From Macrostomum hystrix (taxonomy: Eukaryota > Platyhelminthes > Macrostomidae): 64,000 nt of DNA. The stretch spans positions 2,975,001-3,039,000 of the forward strand of contig CATNEN010000003.1 of the NCBI GenBank assembly GCA_950097015.1, in the 5' to 3' direction. Below, in pieces: positions 49,670 through 61,075 of the stretch (its first letter is position 1; the number at the start of each line of letters is the position of its first letter). Position numbers and translations under genes: made by a program. Under the pieces are notes generated by a model. That model was not told where the DNA came from. It did no database searches and saw nothing but the letters and a program-made list of their open reading frames with translations.

Positions 49670-52530
49670 CAATTCTACAGCAGGCATGTTACGATAATGC
49701 CCACCGTTTTTCCGGGTCTAACTATCCAACGCAATGTTCTGTCAATTTCAGACATCAAACCGACGACTCTGTGGTACGTGGTTGTTGTCCAGTTCGCACA
49801 GGAGTCAGGACTCAGGACGATGTTGTTGTGAAGGTCGGTTGCAGGAAGAAAATACAACAGACATGAAGCAGAGACAGCAGTCTGCAGATAAATCCTAGGT
49901 TTTTTTGTCTCTGAGGAGTATACTTCAATATATAGTCTAAAAACTGTCTAAGAACAGTCTAAAAACAGAACAGATTCATATAGAACACATTCGCTGCCCT
50001 TTGTATTGATACATTTATTAAGTCGACCCATGCTATCGAACTATAATTGACAACTAAGCGATGTAAAACGAAAGAACAGAGTTTATACTTTTGCGAAAGT
50101 AATTCGCAAAACGTAATTGTCCATTACGTTAAGTACGAGCTTTTGAAAACCATACCTACAGTTGTTTGTTTGAGAATATACATCAATAATTTTTTTAAAG
50201 TAGAACAATAGATATGGATGAACAATAGATATGGTTCCCCGTTACAAGTCATATTGTGAAGACGGTGCATGTCACTGCGATCTGAGAGAGGGTTGTTGGC
50301 TGATAAAATAATAGAAGATAATGTAATAATGCAACTCTAATATTAATAAGGTGCGATAATAATAGCTAATAGTAGTACACAGTTTGCGCACAGCGCAGAG
50401 CCGCATTCATAAGATGATAGTAGGTTTTTACCAACGAAGCGCGGCACAGACCTTGTAAGTGGGATTGAATCTATATATTTTATTTTTACCAAATGTCTTA
50501 TCCCCAGCTAAGTTAGGATCGTGTAAAGTACAAAAGACCTTGCTTCCAGCAATGACCAGGACACCTGCTGAAGATGCCCAGCATAGGGGGTGATTGTTTG
50601 AGCAGCTAACACCTTGCCCGTTTGGTTTTAGTCTAGAACCGCAATTGTAGTGTACGTGGTGGCAGAACTACTCAAAGTAGTTCTTGCCCTAAAACTCCCT
50701 GGCTAGAATTAGAGTAGAAAATGGGACCACAGAATCACTAGGTGGGGCCACTGGGGGTGTAAGGCCTGTTGCCAGGCTCTTTGATTTACTGAAAATTACA
50801 TATTTGACATTCTGATTTTGCAGTTGGTAATTCATATTACACTATTTAAGGACTATTTAAGAATTAGGGATATGAATTAGTATAGTCCCTGATTTTTTAT
50901 TCCCGTTTATTAGTATGTAATAATATCAATACCTGCATGCAGTGCATGGTTTATGAGGGCCGAGGGCTCAAAAAGGTGACCGAGGGTTTTTCCGAGTGTG
51001 TTTTATTGCCTAACTCATTTATTCTTTCGGATGGTTAGGGTTAGTGTCTAGTAAAAATGAGCGGCATTCTACAAAGGCATTTTCTCTTCTTGCGTTGCTA
51101 GGCAGATACTTTACAACGAAGCATGGTCTGGTCTGCGCGCGTTTTTAACACGCTGCTTAGCTGTGCTGACCCATCGGACTCAGCATTGTTCGTAGGAGGT
51201 CGAGTCTATAGCAACAGACAGTCGGTTTGAACGTACCTGTTTGGCCGAGTTGGAATTCTGGGTGGGGCCATTCCAGCTGAGGTCATGGATGTCAGGCGCT
51301 TGCAATTAACCCGTAAAATAAACATTTTTTAAAAAGGTAGTCAACTTTTTTGCGATTCGGTTGCACGCCACTGTAAACAATTTCAAGGACCACCGAAATA
51401 CATAACAGTAGTACTACAGTGATCCTTGCACAATTCTCCAGTCTGAAACCCGCTACCCTATTTTTTTCTTCGTGAGGGAAATGACAGAGAAGCGAAAGAA
51501 TGAAAAAAGAATCAGCTGTTAAGCCATAATCTTACTGCAGCTGTAATACTTATTGATAATTTCCTACAGCAGAATTACAATAATACCAAAGTATAACAAG
51601 GGCAGTTAACTATAGTTTATTGTGCATTTAGGTTTCTGTAAAAATCGAATTCAATAGGCAGTCTAGAATAATTTTGAGTAAATGATAAGCATCTGTGGAT
51701 CTATTCTAAAAGCTAATAAAAACTATTTTTCTCTAACTCGCATATCTATATTCTGTATAATAGATTACCTGGATTGATTATTAAGGGAATAGTTTTAGTA
51801 TAATTGACTAGCAATTTTAGCCCGCCCCAGGAGAACAGAAGTAAATCGGGCATCTAGTTAAGCGTTCCTTCTATTCCTGAGTTTCGCTTCATTTATAGGT
51901 TGACAATTTAATTGCACTGTCATTGCTCTCATTCTCGGACCCACTCCAATGCTCGGCCATGGAATTCCAGACTAACAGAAATTTATTTACAAGTACTAAA
52001 AGCATGCATAAAACGACTTGTGGTCGCTCATTGACCAAAAAAAATAATAAAGCTAAGCTTTATTTTTTACAATCACTTTCAAAGTAAGAAATCTAATAAA
52101 TAATACTTCCATTAGATAGAACTGGTGGTCGTCGATAAATAGTGGTTAAACAGTGAACACTTTCATGAAAAATAAAAAAAAACTAATAAATAATGTTCTC
52201 TGGTAAGGTTACATGAGGTGAGGTATTTTATCGATGAAATCAAACGGATTTTAATCCATTGAAACAAGATTTTTATTTTGTAAAAAATACAGGATGATTT
52301 AATAATTTAATATAGATTTTATCAAACAAAGGACGATAGTTGAAAATCTACGAATACTCAATACATGAAACACATTTTTAAGGTCAACCTAATATAATAC
52401 AGAAAAAATGAATATTTTCGTCATTTACAAATTATACTTAAATGTCTAAGGAATGTTTTGAAGAAATAAGTTAATCAATCAATGAATCAATCAATCAATC
52501 GTGCCCCATGGCTCCAATCCATAGCAGTGC
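49670..52530. other. Long region without a recognisable gene
   Basis: No gene was identified in this stretch. The open frame at 49675-49857 (-) has no domain. A hairpin with stem GAACTACT/AGTAGTTC lies at 50664-50683. The patches at about 50560-50780 and 50940-51310 are more GC-rich than their surroundings and may be old repeats. The right end should contain the 3' UTR of the small membrane protein gene; TTTATT at 52272-52277 is AATAAA on the - strand. Confidence 0.35.
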
Positions 52531-52532
52531 CA

Positions 52533-52886
52533 TCAGTCCTTCTTAATCCAGTAGATGCAGAGGGCGAGGCAGATTAGAAAAGCAATGCTGCCTCCACCGC
52601 CAGCCAGGCCGCCAACCAAGCTGATGTTGACTCCACCGCCGCTGGATGACTGTTGAATATTGGTGTTGCCACCACTGTCGGTATTGGACATGTAGCTGGA
52701 GCCACTAGAATTTCTAGCATCCACATTGCCCACAACCCGCTCTAGTTTGAGGTTGTCGACCGTTGTCGCACTGCTGCTTGGAGTCGGCAAAGCAACCGGT
52801 TTGGACCAAACGCAGTTAAGCTGGAGGACAACTAGAAGCAGAACTCCGAATGCCAATCGCGCGAGATTAACCCTGAAGGCTTTCAT
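52533..52886 (-). CDS. Small signal-peptide, single-span membrane protein of unknown function
   Basis: The protein is 117 residues from a single exon. It starts MKAFRVNLARLAFGVLLLVVL, a strong signal peptide with a likely cut around residue 28 (CVWS before KPVALP). The middle, about 29-88, is rich in Ser, Thr, Gly and Asn, with N-glycosylation sequons NSS and NIS. A Gly-rich start to a hydrophobic segment (GSIAFLICLALCIYW, about 98-113) and the basic end IKKD suggest one membrane span with almost no cytoplasmic tail. On the - strand, TATTAAAA lies about 50 bp upstream of the ATG and could serve as a TATA box. I recognise no family. The signal peptide, sequons and span make a real gene more likely than chance, but a lineage-specific protein cannot be confirmed from one copy. 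Confidence 0.65.
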   Translation of the reverse strand: MKAFRVNLARLAFGVLLLVVLQLNCVWSKPVALPTPSSSATTVDNLKLERVVGNVDARNSSGSSYMSNTDSGGNTNIQQSSSGGGVNISLVGGLAGGGGSIAFLICLALCIYWIKKD

Positions 52887-53249
52887 GACTCAACTTTTGG
52901 AAGACTAAGTGTTCTCAAGTCGATGCAATAGTTAATCTTTTAATAGGGTACAAATGCAGATTCCTGATATATATACACTAGCGAGCATGCGGATGTTAAA
53001 AAGAAACAGACTAGCCATCACCCCAGTTTTGAGGGGTAGAGAAGGGTATGCTAAACTGCTGTAAATGAAAGCTACGTAAGACTAGAGGAATTTTAATTTG
53101 TTGTTTTAAACATATCCGCGTCCAGAAATGCAGCCCAAAGAAACGACACAGTTGCAATCTTTTGCGTTAAACTGCTTTTGCATCCTTTGCACAGATTCAA
53201 ATACATAATGTACTTTTGATTAGGCAGAATTATTAACACTCATACATGT

Positions 53250-53810
53250 ATTATGCTCAATCTGAGGATCTGGGAAGATGACTGCTCAATCTGAGCATGG
53301 TTGCTCAATTTGAGGATCTGGGAAGATGACTGCTCAATCTGAGCATGGTTGCTCAATCTGAGGATCTGGGAAGATGACTGCTCAATCTGAGCATGGTTGC
53401 TCAATCTGAGGATCTGGGAAGATGACTGCTCAATCTGAGCATGGTTGCTCAATTTGAGGATCTGGGAAGATGACTGCTCAATCTGAGCATGGTTGCTCAA
53501 TCTGAGGATCTGGGAGGATGGCTGCTCAATCTGAGCATGGTTGCTCAATCTGAGGATCTGGGAGGATGGCTGCTCAATCTGAGGATCTGGGAGGATGAGT
53601 GCTCAATCTGAGCATGGTTGCTCAATTTGAGGATCTGGGAAGATGACTGCTCAATCTGAGCATGGTTGCTCAATCTGAGGATCTGGGAAGATGACTGCTC
53701 AATCTGAGCATGGTTGCTCAATTTGAGGATCTGGGAAGATGACTGCTCAATCTGAGCATGGTTGCTCAATCTGAGGATCTGGGAGGATGGCTGCTCAATC
53801 TGATGATCCG
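53250..53810. repeat. ~48-bp composite minisatellite
   Basis: The unit pairs two half-units: CTCAATCTGAGCATGGTTG and CTCAATCTGAGGATCTGGGA followed by AGATGACTG. About eleven units occur, and some of the right-hand ones lack the CATGG half. The half-unit TGCTCAATCTGAGGATCTGG is the same sequence that forms the array at 54303-56745, so the two arrays share an ancestor. Unit translations give open frames on the - strand. Confidence 0.9.
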
Positions 53811-54302
53811 GGTGCATCAAAATTTTCAGTTTTTATTGAGGTTCAAAGTCTGAAACTTCCACAGGCATTTTAGTGAGTTTCTATTTTAAAAAGTTGCAGT
53901 CGGTAAATATCCGTCCATTATTTACAAAATTAAATAAAAGCAAGTTTTTTAAGGATATGCGCAGTAAATTAAATAGGCTTAAAATATTGTAAGAGAGAAA
54001 GTTTTTTTAAAAGGAAAATGGAAAAACGAAAGAAATCTTGGAGAGAGAGAAATCTAGACAGGACCGAAAGTAATAAAACTTTTGTTTTGTTGTGCACAAA
54101 GCATTTTTCAAAATTATTTCATTCAGGCTCTGCGTGACCAGCAAATAATACTAAACAAATAATGCGTGGGCGTTGCTTTACTTTATTCAGTATGGAGCAT
54201 ACAAACTAGTCTAGCAGTATAGCAGCCATCCTTAAAAAATAGCTTAGAATGTTTCAGATTATATCTCAACATTTATAATAACCCATCGATATTGGTAGGC
54301 AT

Positions 54303-56745
54303 GACTGCTCAATGTGCGGATCTGGGATAATGACTGCTCAATGTGCGGATCTGGGATAATGACTGCTCAATGTGCGGATCTGGGATAATGACTGCTCAAT
54401 GTGCGGATCTGGGATAATGACTGCTCAATGTGCGGATCTGGGACAATGACTGCTCAATGTGCGGATCTGGGATAATGACTGCTCAATCTGAGGATCTGAG
54501 ATAATGACTGCTCAATGTGCGGATCTGGGACAATGACTGCTCAATGTGCGGATCTGGGATAATGACTGCTCAATCTGAGGATCTGAGATAATGACTGCTC
54601 AATCTGAGGATCTGAGATAATGACTGCTCAATCTGAGGATCTGGGATAATGACTGCTCAATCTGAGGATCTGAGATAATGACTGCTCAATCTGAGGATCT
54701 GGGATAATGACTGCTCAATCTGAGGATCTGAGATAATGACTGCTCAATCTGAGGATCTGAGATAATGACTGATCAATCTGAGGATCTGGGATAATGACTG
54801 CTCAATCTGAGATAATGACTGCTCAATCTGAGATAATGACTGCTCAATCTGAGGATCTGGGATAATGCCTGCTCAATCTGAGATAATGACTGCTCAATCT
54901 GAGGATCTGGGATAATGACTGCTCAATCTGAGGATCTGGGATAATGACTGCTCAATCTGAGATAATGACTGCTCAATCTGTGGATCTGGGATAATGACTG
55001 CTCATTCTGAGGATCTGGGATAATGACTGCTCAATCTGAGATAATGACTGCTCAATCTGAGGATCTGAGATAATGACTGCTCAATCTGAGGATCTGGGAT
55101 AATGACTGCTCAATCTGAGGATCTGGGATAATGACTGCTCAATGTGCGGATCTGGGATAATGACTGCTCAATGTGCGGATCTGGGATAATGACTGCTCAA
55201 TGTGCGGATCTGGGATAATGACTGCTCAATGTGCGGATCTGGGATAATGACTGCTCAATCTGAGGATCTGGGATAATGACTGCTCAATGTGCGGATCTGG
55301 GATAATGACTGCTCAATGTGCGAATCTGGGATAATGACTGCTCAATGTGCGGATCTGGGATAATGACTGCTCAATGTGCGGATCTGGGATAATGACTGCT
55401 CAATGTGCGGATCTGGGATAATGACTGCTCAATGTGCGGATCTGGGATAATGACTGCTCAATCTGAGGATCTGGGATAATGCCTGCTCAATCTGAGATAA
55501 TGACTGCTCAATCTGAGGATCTGGGATAATGACTGCTCAATCTGAGGATCTGGGATAATGACTGCTCAATCTGAGATAATGACTGCTCAATCTGTGGATC
55601 TGGGATAATGACTGCTCATTCTGAGGATCTGGGATAATGACTGCTCAATCTGAGATAATGACTGCTCAATCTGAGGATCTGAGATAATGACTGCTCAATC
55701 TGAGGATCTGGGATAATGACTGCTCAATCTGAGGATCTGGGATAATGACTGCTCAATGTGCGGATCTGGGATAATGACTGCTCAATGTGCGGATCTGGGA
55801 TAATGACTGCTCAATGTGCGGATCTGGGATAATGACTGCTCAATGTGCGGATCTGGGATAATGACTGCTCAATCTGAGGATCTGGGATAATGACTGCTCA
55901 ATGTGCGGATCTGGGATAATGACTGCTCAATGTGCGAATCTGGGATAATGACTGCTCAATGTGCGGATCTGGGATAATGACTGCTCAATGTGCGGATCTG
56001 GGATAATGACTGCTCAATGTGCGGATCTGGGATAATGACTGCTCAATGTGCGGATCTGGGATAATGACTGCTCAATGTGCGAATCTGGGATAATGACTGC
56101 TCAATGTGCGGATCTGGGATAATGACTGATCAATGTGCGAATCTGGGATAATGACTGCTTAATGTGCGAATCTGGGATAATGACTGCTCAATGTGCGAAT
56201 CTGGGATAATGACTGCTCAATGTGCGGATCTGGGATAATGACTGCTCAATGTGCGGATCTGGGATAATGACTGCTCAATCTGAGGATCTGAGATAATGAC
56301 TGCTCAATCTGAGGATCTGGGATAATGACTGCTCAATCTGAGGATCTGAGATAATGACTGCTCAATCTGAGGATCTGAGATAATGACTGATCAATCTGAG
56401 GATCTGGGATAATGACTGCTCAATCTGAGATAATGACTGCTCAATCTGAGATAATGACTGCTCAATCTGAGGATCTGGGATAATGCCTGCTCAATCTGAG
56501 ATAATGACTGCTCAATCTGAGGATCTGGGATAATGACTGCTCAATCTGAGGATCTGGGATAATGACTGCTCAATCTGAGATAATGACTGCTCAATCTGTG
56601 GATCTGGGATAATGACTGCTCATTCTGAGGATCTGGGATAATGACTGCTCAATCTGAGATAATGACTGCTCAATCTGAGGATCTGAGATAATGACTGCTC
56701 AATCTGAGGATCTGGGATAATGACTGCTCAATCTGAGGATCTGAG
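54303..56745. repeat. 29-bp minisatellite with block duplications
   Basis: The unit is AATGACTGCTCAATGTGCGG plus ATCTGGGAT (29 bp), or the same with CTGAGG for GTGCGG. A 21-bp short form lacks GATCTGGG. GTGCGG units and CTGAGG units sit in separate runs. A marker order (AATGCCTGC, short form, CTGTGG, CTCATTC) recurs starting at 54864, 55478 and 56482, showing that blocks of roughly 0.6-1 kb were duplicated. Confidence 0.93.
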
Positions 56746-57480
56746 ATAATTGCTGCTTAATCTAATTCTAGGTGATGTAATTAAAACCAGATTAGGCGGT
56801 AAAATAACAGCAGGAATGAAAGGCTATTCAATGAAGTCCTGTGTTGGTAAAAAACTCAATTACACAGTGATGGGACAGCAGACCATAAAGTACATTATTT
56901 ATTTACACTGACAAGCAGCAGTGAGCTGTCTTACTGCAGGGCTATATAAACAATTGAATTTAGTTAGTGTTCACGATCAAGACACGAGAAATGAATAAGC
57001 ATTCTTATGAAAGTGGTAATTTGTACGCAATATATAGACATAAAATTCCTAAAAGCAACACAACACTGAGTACAGAGCAATTTGAGAATTACACTAATTT
57101 AAAGAAAATCTTTTTCTTTTCAAAAAGAACTCGGCAAACGATTGTGTCCATTAAAATTAAAGTGCGCTTTTAACAACAACTAGAATAATAGAATACTGTA
57201 ATTGTAGCATGATATACGTATAAATATATATATGAAATTAACTGACAGATTGAAACATGCACAGCTAAACTTTCACAGACAAATAGCATTGGAAACGATT
57301 AATCATCTAACAGTTCTGATTAGAGACAGCGCAAGTTACTGTTTCAACACAACTTACATACTATACTTCACAATATACTACAGAAACAAGTCGTTGCATT
57401 GCGTTGTGTTGTGTACAAATTTGACAGCTTAAACACAACAACGGGGTGGTGGCAATAAGGGTGGCCGACGGGCAGATGTG
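56746..57480. other. AT-rich intergenic DNA
   Basis: The open frames at 56967-57173 and 57232-57432 have no domain and are AT-rich like their surroundings, so they are probably chance. Nothing else was recognised between the 29-bp array and the next repeat. Confidence 0.35.
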
Positions 57481-57499
57481 CGGACAGAAAGACAAGCAG

Positions 57500-58010
57500 G
57501 CAGACAAGTGGATGGGTAGATAGTAAGGTAGATAGACAAGTGGATGGGTAGATAGTAAGGTAGATAGACAAGTGGATGGGTAGATAGTAAGGTAGATAGA
57601 CAAGTGGATGGGTAGATAGTAAGGTAGATAGACAAGTGGATGGGTAGACAGACAAGTAGATAGGTTGACAGACAGGTAGACTGACGGGTAGACAAGCGGG
57701 TAGATGGGCAGGTAGACGGACAGGTAGACAGGCAGGTAGACATGCAGGTAGACAGGCAGGTAGGCAGGCAGGTAGAAAGACAGGTATACAGACAGGTTAG
57801 ACAGGCAGGTAGATAGGCAGGTAGAAAGACAGGTATACAGACAGGTTGACAGGCTGGTAGACAGACAGGTAGACAGATAGGTAGACAGTAGATGGTAGAT
57901 GGGTAGACAGACGGGTAGACAGACGGGTAGACAGACGGGTAGACAGACGGGTAGACAGACGGGTAGACAGACGGGTAGACAGACGGGTAGACAGATAGGC
58001 ATACATACAG
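57500..58010. repeat. Composite GTAGA/CAGAC minisatellite
   Basis: Three sub-arrays adjoin: about 32-bp units containing GGTAGATAGACAAGTGGATG at 57530-57650, mixed GGCAGGTAGACA units to about 57890, and regular 12-bp GGGTAGACAGAC units to about 57995. All are variants of GGTAGACA. The open frames (Cys/Leu/Pro/Ser-rich on the - strand) are low-complexity artefacts. The array lies within 300 bp of the RAD54L2 stop codon, on its 3' side. Confidence 0.9.
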
Positions 58011-58278
58011 GTAGAGGCGAAGAGGCAGGACAAGCTATTTACATTGGATTTACTGCAAAAATTCGAAAAAAAAATTATTTTGGCAATGGATAATTTTATA
58101 ATTGACAACGAGATCAGAAAACACGTTATTGAATACAAAAAAAGAATTACGGCATAACAGAAGCAAGTTAAGCAAAGATAAATTGGATTAGCTCTTAAGG
58201 ATTCGCGCCAACTAAATCTGAGAAACTAAACAAAATAGGTGGCCAATATCTGCAACACAAATAAGCAATTAACATTGA

Positions 58279-61029
58279 TCAGATTGGCTTGCCAAATGTT
58301 GAACCGAATGACGGGAGACCAGAGTCACCATTGGATGCCATGCCAAACTGGGCGTCTAGGGCCGACAGAGAGTCCCAAAGATCGTCTGGCACGTCGTAGC
58401 TTCCAGGCTGTGTCAGCGGCGGGACAGGCTGCTGCTGCTGCTGCTGCTGCTGCTGATTTGGCGGCATATCGAACTGTTCCAAGAAGTCCGCAGAATGAGT
58501 GCCAACATTTGTTGCCTGATTTGGCCCATTTATTAATTGGGCTTGCTGACCAAAATAGGTGCTACCAGTAGCTGGATTAACCGGTTGCTGATTTAGCTGC
58601 TGCTGGGCTGCAGGCGACAAATAGCTATTGTAAATTCCAGTAGGCAACTGAACTCCAGGATAGCCACTGGGAGACTGCTGATGCTGATGCTGCTGCTGCT
58701 GCTGCTGCCAGCTCATTGCCGGAGATTGTGCCAGATGCTGCGGATGAGAATACTGATGTTGCGTAGCCCACTGCTGCTGCTGCTGCTGCTGCTGACTGTG
58801 ATGATGATGATAAGGCATTGGCGACAAATATGGCTGCTGTGTAGTCTGAGGATAGCCAGGCTGATAATGCTGCTGCTGACTATGATACTGCTGCTGCTGC
58901 TGCTGATTTGGTATCACAGGCAGCTGATAAGCCTGGAGCTGGGCAATTTTCTGAGACTGAACAGGCGCAGCAGTCGCACTAAGCATAGTAGGATCTGGTG
59001 CCGCAACAGCAGCCTCTGCGGCTTTCTTCTTCTTGTGAGAATTTTTAGCTGCTGCAGCGCTGGCAGGCGACCCCGTAGCTGTCTGACGCTGCCTGCCCTT
59101 CTTAGCCGTAGACTGAGAATTCATAGTCGGCGATGCGGTTACAGGAGTTTTCGGCGAAGGCGACTGAACGGAAACCGATGAGCGGCGAAAACTGCTAGAC
59201 AATGCCTGCATATTAAATTGGTTCGTTTTGTGAAGACATGGACGAGGAGGCCATAAAAATTTACTAAATACACAAATTCTCAATCACAGACAAGCTACAT
59301 TTCAGACCTCGACAATAATTCGCTTATTATTTGAACTTACATTATATCTATCAACAGACTTACAGACACTTGCCGTCAGAGTTACAGTTACCATAGAAAC
59401 CTACAGACACTTACCATAGAAACCTACAGACACTTATCATAGAAACCTACAGACACCATAGAAACCTACAGACACTTACCATAGAAACCTACAGACACTT
59501 ATCATAGAAACCTACAGACACCATAGAAACCTACAGACACTTACCATAGAAACCTACAGACACTTATCATAGAAACCTACAGACACCATAGAAACCTACA
59601 GACACTTATCATAGAAACCTACAGACACCATAGAAACCTACAGACACTTATCATAGAAACCTACAGACACCATAGAAACCTACAGACACTTACCATAGAA
59701 ACCTACAGACATTTACCATAGAAACCTACAGACATTTACTATTGCAGTATAGTTGTTTTAGTAGTAGCTATATATCCATTTCCATATCCAAATCCTCACT
59801 CACCATTGACAGACGATTCTCAGCTTCAGGCGAATTCATCTCGGCGATGCTGCGGACGTAATCGTTTATGAAATCATCCACGCTGCCAGTGCCGGACGTG
59901 CTTGCAGTTTCAGCCGTAACTGACGAAGGATCTGAAGATGCGGAAAATGACGAAGCTGTTTGTTGCCGCGATGGTAGCAACTGAGTTGATGGAGGCTGCG
60001 GTTCTGAGGGCTGCTGCTGCTGCTGCTGCTGCTTCTGCGCTGCCAGCCCTTGAGAACTCTGAGAAGGCTGAAGCGGTAGCAGCCGTGGCTGCTGGTGCTG
60101 CTGCTGTGGCCGGATGCCAAGAGTAGCTGGTCTGGTACGCGAGGCGGCCGCCATCTTGGCAAACTGTTCCACCCTGGCGTTGGTGTCGGCGATTGCCTGA
60201 ATGTCTGATCGTGACAACTGTCTAGCCGGTATTCCAACACTGACAGACGAAACTGTCGCCGACTGTTGCTGCTGCTGCTGCTGCTGCTGCTGTACAGCTG
60301 AGGAAAACATAGAAGACGATGTGACAGTAGTGGCAGGCCTATTAGAATCAGACACGATGGGTGTAGTTCTCATACTAGCTTGCGAAGTGATAGCCGAACT
60401 GACAGACAGAGACGCGGCCGTATCAGGTGTAGAGCCGCTAGTAGCTAGACTAGCCTTAGGCCTGACAGCATACATTTTTCCATTAGGCAATTGCATATAG
60501 GATGCTGTGCTACTTCTCAGCATTGTGACAGGCGTACCAGTTGGTATCCTGGATTGAATCGGTTTGCCATCGATGGTGTTAACACCAGGCGGTGGCTTAC
60601 TGCACACTGTAATGTCCGTTGTCACTAATACGTGTTCTATTGTGAAACCCTGCTGTTGCATGCTATGCAGGAATTGCTGACGCTTCTGAATCTGCAACTG
60701 CTGCTGCTGCTGCTGCATAACTGACGGGCTCATTAATTTATTTAAATAGTTGCCCTGACCAGAAGGCGCTAAATTCTTGAAACCAGAAGGAAACGCTCGC
60801 GTGTCCAGTATAGGAGCGGCTCCACCACTGCTGCTGGGCACATAGATAGTTGAGAAGGCTTCTCGAAAGCCCTGCCTAGAAATGCCGCAATTTAATTTGT
60901 CGCGTTCGTAATATTCTCTAGCCCTGCGCTTCTCGGCTCTGGTTAGTTTGGCTTCTTGACGATCTAGAAGCAATGATTCGTGAGTGAATGGCGCACTGCT
61001 TAGTATTTGGCTAATGCCGGCTATTGCTG

Positions 61030-61075
<46 letters not shown>

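Noticed and set aside
51145-51215. Possible tRNA-like segment (CATCGGACTCA followed by AGGAGGTCGAGTC)
   Set aside because: The box B is imperfect and no acceptor or D-stem could be drawn. It may be an old SINE head, but the evidence is too thin.
57360-58138. Cys/Leu/Pro/Ser-rich frames on the - strand resembling a secreted cysteine-rich protein
   Set aside because: They are translations of GTAGACAGAC-type repeats in several overlapping frames with no stable cysteine spacing.
58681-59181. Leucine-rich + strand frame opposite the RAD54L2 final exon
   Set aside because: CAG glutamine runs read as CTG leucine on the other strand; it is a shadow of the real exon.
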